From Citricoccus sp. WCRC_4 (GTDB lineage: Bacteria; Actinomycetota; Actinomycetes; Actinomycetales; Micrococcaceae): a stretch of 7,787 nucleotides of DNA. A program made the translations under genes and the position numbers. Shown here in pieces: positions 4,818 through 7,787 of this stretch (position 1 is its first letter; every line of letters starts with the position of its first letter). The stretch lies in the NCBI GenBank assembly GCA_026645375.1, contig JAPFFX010000113.1, positions 1 through 7,787 on the forward strand, written 5' to 3'. The notes below the pieces were generated by a model, which worked only from the letters and a program-made list of their open reading frames with translations, was not told where the DNA came from and searched no databases.

Positions 4818-6032
4818 ATGACCACCTTCGCCGTCATCGGTGCCGGCATCATCGGTGCCGCCGTCGCCAGGGAGTTGACCCGGCGCTTCCCGGACGACTC
4901 CGTCACCGTGTTCGACAAGGAGACCGAGGCGGCCGCGCACCAGACCGGCCACAACTCCGGAGTGGTCCACGCCGGCCTGTACTACCAGCCCGGAAGCCTC
5001 AAGGCCCGGCTGTGCCGCCGCGGGGTGGGCCTGCTCCGCGACTATGCCCGCGAGCGGGGGCTGCCGTACGAGGAGTGCGGGAAGCTCGTCGTGGCGTTGC
5101 GTGGGGACGAGGAGGGGCGGCTGCGCGCCATTCACGACAGGGCGGTCGCCAATGGCGTGCCGGGCGTCCACCTGGTCGGTCCGGACGGGATCCGCGAGAT
5201 CGAGCCCCACGCCGCCGGGCGCCTGGCCCTGCACTCACCGCAGACGGCCATCACCGACTACGTGGCCGTGACGCGGGCCCTCCTCGACGACGTGCGCGCG
5301 GCCGGGGGAGCGGTCCACCTGGGAGCGGAGGTCACCGGGCTGTCCAACCTCGAGGACCGCTGCGTCATCACCACGTCGGAGGTCACCGGGTCCTTCGACG
5401 TCGTCATCGCCTGCGCGGGGCTCCAGTCCGACCGGATCGCCGGCCTGGCCGGTGGTTCCGCCTACCCGAGGGTCGTCCCGTTCTTCGGCCAGTACTCCCA
5501 GCTGGCCCCGGAACACCGCACCCTGCTCAACGGTCTGGTGTACCCCGTCCCGGATCCCGCGTATCCGTTCCTGGGGGTCCACCTGACCAAGCGCGTGGAC
5601 GGCGAGATGCTCGTCGGACCCAACGCCTTCCTGTCGTTCGGGCGCGAGAACTACTCCGGACGCCGCATCGGCCTGCGGGACACCCTGGACGTCGCCACCA
5701 CCCCCGGATTCTGGAGGTTCGCCGGCCGCAACGTCCGGGCGACCGTCCGGGAACTGGGCGCCGTGGTCTCCAGGACCAGGTTCCTCGCCGGAGCGGTCCG
5801 GTACGTGCCGTCCCTGGAGGGCGCGGTGTCCACGCCCATCACCCGCGGCATCCGTGCCCAGGCGATGGACCGGGACGGCACCCTGGTCGACGACTTCGTC
5901 ATCGAGGGCATCGGCCGGACCACCCTGGTGCGCAACGCCCCCTCTCCCGGGGCCACCTCGTCCCTGGCGATCGCCGAGCACATCGTCTCCGACGTGGTCC
6001 GCAGGCACCGGCTCGCCACCGCCGGGGCCTGA
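4818..6032 (+). CDS. lhgO: L-2-hydroxyglutarate oxidase (LhgO), FAD-dependent
   Basis: Oxidises L-2-hydroxyglutarate, a side product of 2-oxoglutarate reduction and of some catabolic routes, back to 2-oxoglutarate; a metabolite-repair flavoenzyme of the DAO superfamily. It has 404 residues, near the size of E. coli LhgO. The N-terminal dinucleotide fold shows GAGIIG (8-13) and an acidic end of strand two (VFDKE, about 31-35). The family signature HQTGHNSGVVHAGLYYQPGSLKA covers 41-63. Other LhgO-like blocks are CGKLVVA, YPVPDPAYPFLGVHLT, VGPNAFL, RAQA at 346-349, LVDDF at 356-360 and RNAPSPGATSS at 372-382. The start fits the family N-terminus and follows a -10 hexamer by 6 nt. It is divergent from manA and convergent with the LCP gene. 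A related DAO-family hydroxyacid oxidase is possible but less likely. Confidence 0.93.
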   Translation: MTTFAVIGAGIIGAAVARELTRRFPDDSVTVFDKETEAAAHQTGHNSGVVHAGLYYQPGSLKARLCRRGVGLLRDYARERGLPYEECGKLVVALRGDEEGRLRAIHDRAVANGVPGVHLVGPDGIREIEPHAAGRLALHSPQTAITDYVAVTRALLDDVRAAGGAVHLGAEVTGLSNLEDRCVITTSEVTGSFDVVIACAGLQSDRIAGLAGGSAYPRVVPFFGQYSQLAPEHRTLLNGLVYPVPDPAYPFLGVHLTKRVDGEMLVGPNAFLSFGRENYSGRRIGLRDTLDVATTPGFWRFAGRNVRATVRELGAVVSRTRFLAGAVRYVPSLEGAVSTPITRGIRAQAMDRDGTLVDDFVIEGIGRTTLVRNAPSPGATSSLAIAEHIVSDVVRRHRLATAGA

Positions 6033-6035
6033 CCG

Positions 6036-6063
6036 GCGCCGCGGGGCGCGGACCGGCTAGCCG
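6036..6063. terminator. Inverted repeats between convergent lhgO and LCP genes
   Basis: GCGCC (6036-6040) pairs with GGCGC (6045-6049) around a GCGG loop just after the lhgO stop. Next to it CGGCTAGCCG (6054-6063) is a perfect 10-bp palindrome containing the LCP stop codon. GACCGGC also occurs twice, at 6031 and 6051. No T tract is present. A bidirectional termination role is plausible but weakly supported. Confidence 0.28.
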
Positions 6064-7691
6064 CGGCCGGCCACGCAGAGGTGGTTGGTCTTCGCCGCCT
6101 CCTCCAGCAGGCCGGTCTGTCCGGTGTCCTCGAGGTACATCAGCCAGTCCTCGTTGATCGGGTCGCCGTCGGGTTGCAGTGGCGGGGCGGGCCAGTCCTC
6201 CGGGTTGTCGCTGTCCGCGCCCTGCGAGTCGATGTTGCCCGTGCCGGCCGTCAGGATCCCGGCGGCGGCGTCCACGAACAACAGCGGGGCGGGCGTTGCG
6301 CCGGCGGCCTGCGGGGTCCCGTCCTCGGAGAGCATCTCCCCCACGCGCTGGTGGATCAGGTCGAAGTCGGGGAACGTGGTGAACCGGTCGCCCTGGTCCC
6401 CGAAGTCCGGGGCGCCGATGGTCAGCCGGCCCGTGGGCTGGGAGCGGCCGCTCGAGGCGAGGGACACGAAGGTGCCCAGCTGCTGGCCGGGCAGGTCCGT
6501 CTCCACGACCTGCTCGCCGGCTTCCAGGATGCCCTGGAAGCGGGGGACCAGCGTCTGCGGATTGAACTGGGCCAGCATGGCCGACTGGATGCACTGCTGG
6601 CGGCGGATCCGGGAGTAGTCGGTGGAGAAGTGCCGGGAGCGGGCGAACGCCAGGGCCTGCTCGCCGTTGAAGGTGTAGGTCCCCGGCCCCCACCAGGCGT
6701 TGCCCCACTGCCCGTCCGGACGGTGCCCGCGGTAGGTGGTCCAGCCGCCGGACGTCACCGTGACCCCGCCCATGGCGTCGATCAGCTGGGCGAAGCCGGC
6801 CATGTCCACCATGGCGTAGGCCTGGACCTCGAGCCCCAGGATGCCCCCGGCGGCGTCCTTCATGGCCTCGGCGCCCGGGTCCTGCGCGCCCGGGTACAGG
6901 TCCTGGTGGTTCTGCATCACGTCCACGTAGAGCGCGTTGAGGATGCACTCGTCCCCGCACGAGAAGCCCTCCGGGTAGGCCGACCAGAGCGGGGAGTCCT
7001 GCGTGAACCGGGCGTTCTGGAAGTTGCGGGGGATGGAGAAGATGATCGTCCGGCCGGTCTCGGCGTTCACGGAGGCCACGTGGATGGAGTCGGGCCGCAG
7101 GCCGATCCGTCCCTCACCGGCGTCCCCGCCCATCAGCAGGACGTTGTAGCGCCCGTCCACCGGCTCGATGGCCTGACCGGGCGGGAAGATCGAGTTGAGG
7201 GTGCTGCGCCCGGCGTTCAGCGCCCACGAGCCGTAGCCCAGGACCCCGGAGGTCACCAGCAGCAGCAGGACCGAGGCGACGGCGATGAGTGGCCGCGTGC
7301 CCGGGGCGACGAGCCGGAGCCGGACCAGCCGGAACGTGTCCACCCAGAGCACCGCCCAGCCGAGGGCCAGGGCCGCCAGCGCCACGATGCCCGCCAGCAG
7401 GACCCAGGTGTTGGCGCCGATCCGGATCAGCAGGTCCCGGTTGACGAAGAACAGGACGAGCGCGACGACGGCCAGTGCCCATACCGTCAGGGTCACCCTC
7501 AGCGCGGCCCGGCCGAGACGCCGGTCGCCGGCCACCACCTGGGCACCACCGGGGACGAACAGCGTCAGGGCCAGCAGGATCCAGGCCCGCTTGGTGCGCT
7601 GGGGGACCGTGCCGGTCTCCGGGGCGCGGACGGGATCCCCACCGCCGGCCGCCGCGCGGGTGGTGGCCTGGGGCTGGGTGTGGGAGGTCAT
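6057..7691 (-). CDS. LytR-CpsA-Psr (LCP) family cell-wall ligase with multi-spanning N-terminus
   Basis: Membrane enzyme of the family that transfers polyprenyl-linked glycopolymers to peptidoglycan or other wall acceptors, acting outside the membrane; 544 residues. A basic N-terminus precedes four hydrophobic segments at about 37-54, 64-83, 96-117 and 134-154; the first contains a VPGG turn. The LCP domain starts near 182 (YNVLLMGGDAGEG) with the expected lipid-phosphate and metal residues: D190, R199 and D201 (GLRPDSIHV), and R222 (SIPRNF). The basic motif FARSRHFSTDYSRIRRQQ follows at about 349-366. The four cysteines (C245, C249, C367, C539) all lie in the external part. After the LCP core comes a long C-terminal part of roughly 170 residues that does not look like the LytR_C domain. 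A weak GAAGG lies 10 nt before the ATG. The acceptor polymer cannot be deduced here. Confidence 0.93.
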   Translation of the reverse strand: MTSHTQPQATTRAAAGGGDPVRAPETGTVPQRTKRAWILLALTLFVPGGAQVVAGDRRLGRAALRVTLTVWALAVVALVLFFVNRDLLIRIGANTWVLLAGIVALAALALGWAVLWVDTFRLVRLRLVAPGTRPLIAVASVLLLLVTSGVLGYGSWALNAGRSTLNSIFPPGQAIEPVDGRYNVLLMGGDAGEGRIGLRPDSIHVASVNAETGRTIIFSIPRNFQNARFTQDSPLWSAYPEGFSCGDECILNALYVDVMQNHQDLYPGAQDPGAEAMKDAAGGILGLEVQAYAMVDMAGFAQLIDAMGGVTVTSGGWTTYRGHRPDGQWGNAWWGPGTYTFNGEQALAFARSRHFSTDYSRIRRQQCIQSAMLAQFNPQTLVPRFQGILEAGEQVVETDLPGQQLGTFVSLASSGRSQPTGRLTIGAPDFGDQGDRFTTFPDFDLIHQRVGEMLSEDGTPQAAGATPAPLLFVDAAAGILTAGTGNIDSQGADSDNPEDWPAPPLQPDGDPINEDWLMYLEDTGQTGLLEEAAKTNHLCVAGRG

Positions 7692-7787
7692 GATCCGGTG
7701 GCCTTCGATGCCCGGTCCGGGTGTCCCGTGCCTGCCGGGTGGCTCATGAGCGGCCGGCTGGCGTCACGGGCTGGTGGTAGCCCGGCC
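7692..7787 (-). other. Region upstream of the LCP gene; possible 3' end of another minus-strand gene
   Basis: On the minus strand a frame is open from the window edge to a TGA at 7746-7744, reading PGYHQPVTPAGRS as its last 13 residues; this could be the end of a gene 52 nt upstream of the LCP gene. No TANNNT promoter for the LCP gene is evident here, which would fit co-transcription. On the plus strand an ATG at 7746 opens a frame to the edge without a Shine-Dalgarno. CGGGCT/AGCCCG at 7767-7784 can form a six-pair hairpin. Neither reading is recognisable as a family. Confidence 0.2.

Noticed and set aside
3847..4821. A 324-codon plus-strand open frame opposite manA
   Set aside because: Antisense shadow rich in Gly, Val, Gln and Arg, without family features. 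ManA zinc ligands are intact on the other strand.
4727..6157. A 476-codon plus-strand open frame overlapping lhgO
   Set aside because: It is a frame-shifted shadow of lhgO, dominated by Arg, Gly, Pro and His, with no domain; lhgO in the other frame is unmistakable.
5899..6960. A 353-codon minus-strand open frame across the lhgO-LCP junction
   Set aside because: It is out of phase with the LCP gene and has Arg/Gly/Pro-rich shadow composition.
7711..7721. Palindrome CCCGGTCCGGG upstream of the LCP gene
   Set aside because: Short, made only of G/C plus one T, and expected often by chance at this base composition; no promoter element is nearby to give it meaning.
1..7787. Search for defence, toxin-antitoxin, secretion, prophage, transposon or CRISPR signatures
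   Set aside because: All substantial coding space is accounted for by recognisable housekeeping families. No terminal repeats, target duplications, spaced repeats or clear base-composition shifts were seen.

Overview
The window looks like a chromosomal core region of a high-GC actinobacterium. A Micrococcaceae-type host (Kocuria, Micrococcus, Citricoccus or Arthrobacter relatives) is the best guess. The reasons are the very high G+C with G/C at third codon positions, the pairing of a DUF4245 membrane protein with class II fructose-1,6-bisphosphatase (a neighbourhood also known from mycobacteria), a multi-TM LCP cell-wall ligase, and start regions that look leaderless. No insertion sequence, phage gene, tRNA, rRNA or CRISPR array is visible.

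Layout from left to right. (1) 1-999 (+): the 3' end of a NarL-family sensor histidine kinase, overlapping by ATGA with its LuxR/NarL-type response regulator. (2) 1035-2260 (-): a two-gene operon of a DUF4245 single-pass membrane protein and a beta-class carbonic anhydrase, again joined by ATGA. (3) 2332-3441 (+): glpX, class II fructose-1,6-bisphosphatase, divergent from the DUF4245 gene. (4) 3466-4743 (-): manA, class I mannose-6-phosphate isomerase. (5) 4818-6032 (+): lhgO, an FAD-dependent L-2-hydroxyglutarate oxidase, divergent from manA. (6) 6057-7691 (-): a LytR-CpsA-Psr (LCP) cell-wall ligase with a multi-spanning N-terminal membrane region. (7) 7692-7787: a short upstream stretch that may hold the last codons of another minus-strand gene.

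The transcription units alternate, giving three convergent junctions with gaps of only 35, 24 and 24 bp. Each holds an inverted repeat at or near the stop codons. There are two compact divergent promoter regions. One, between DUF4245 and glpX, has two overlapping -10-like hexamers inside a 6+6 bp inverted repeat. In the other, between manA and lhgO, both genes have a TANNNT hexamer ending exactly 6 nt before the ATG and neither has a Shine-Dalgarno sequence, which predicts leaderless transcripts on both sides.

Functionally the genes are housekeeping: signalling, CO2/bicarbonate conversion, gluconeogenesis (GlpX), mannose/GDP-mannose precursor supply (ManA), metabolite repair (LhgO) and cell-wall glycopolymer attachment (LCP). 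GlpX and ManA both bear on fructose-6-phosphate and so on sugar precursors for the envelope, but a joint pathway is inference. I did not find a convincing undescribed multi-gene system. The points most worth checking are regulatory architecture and the DUF4245-carbonic anhydrase coupling.
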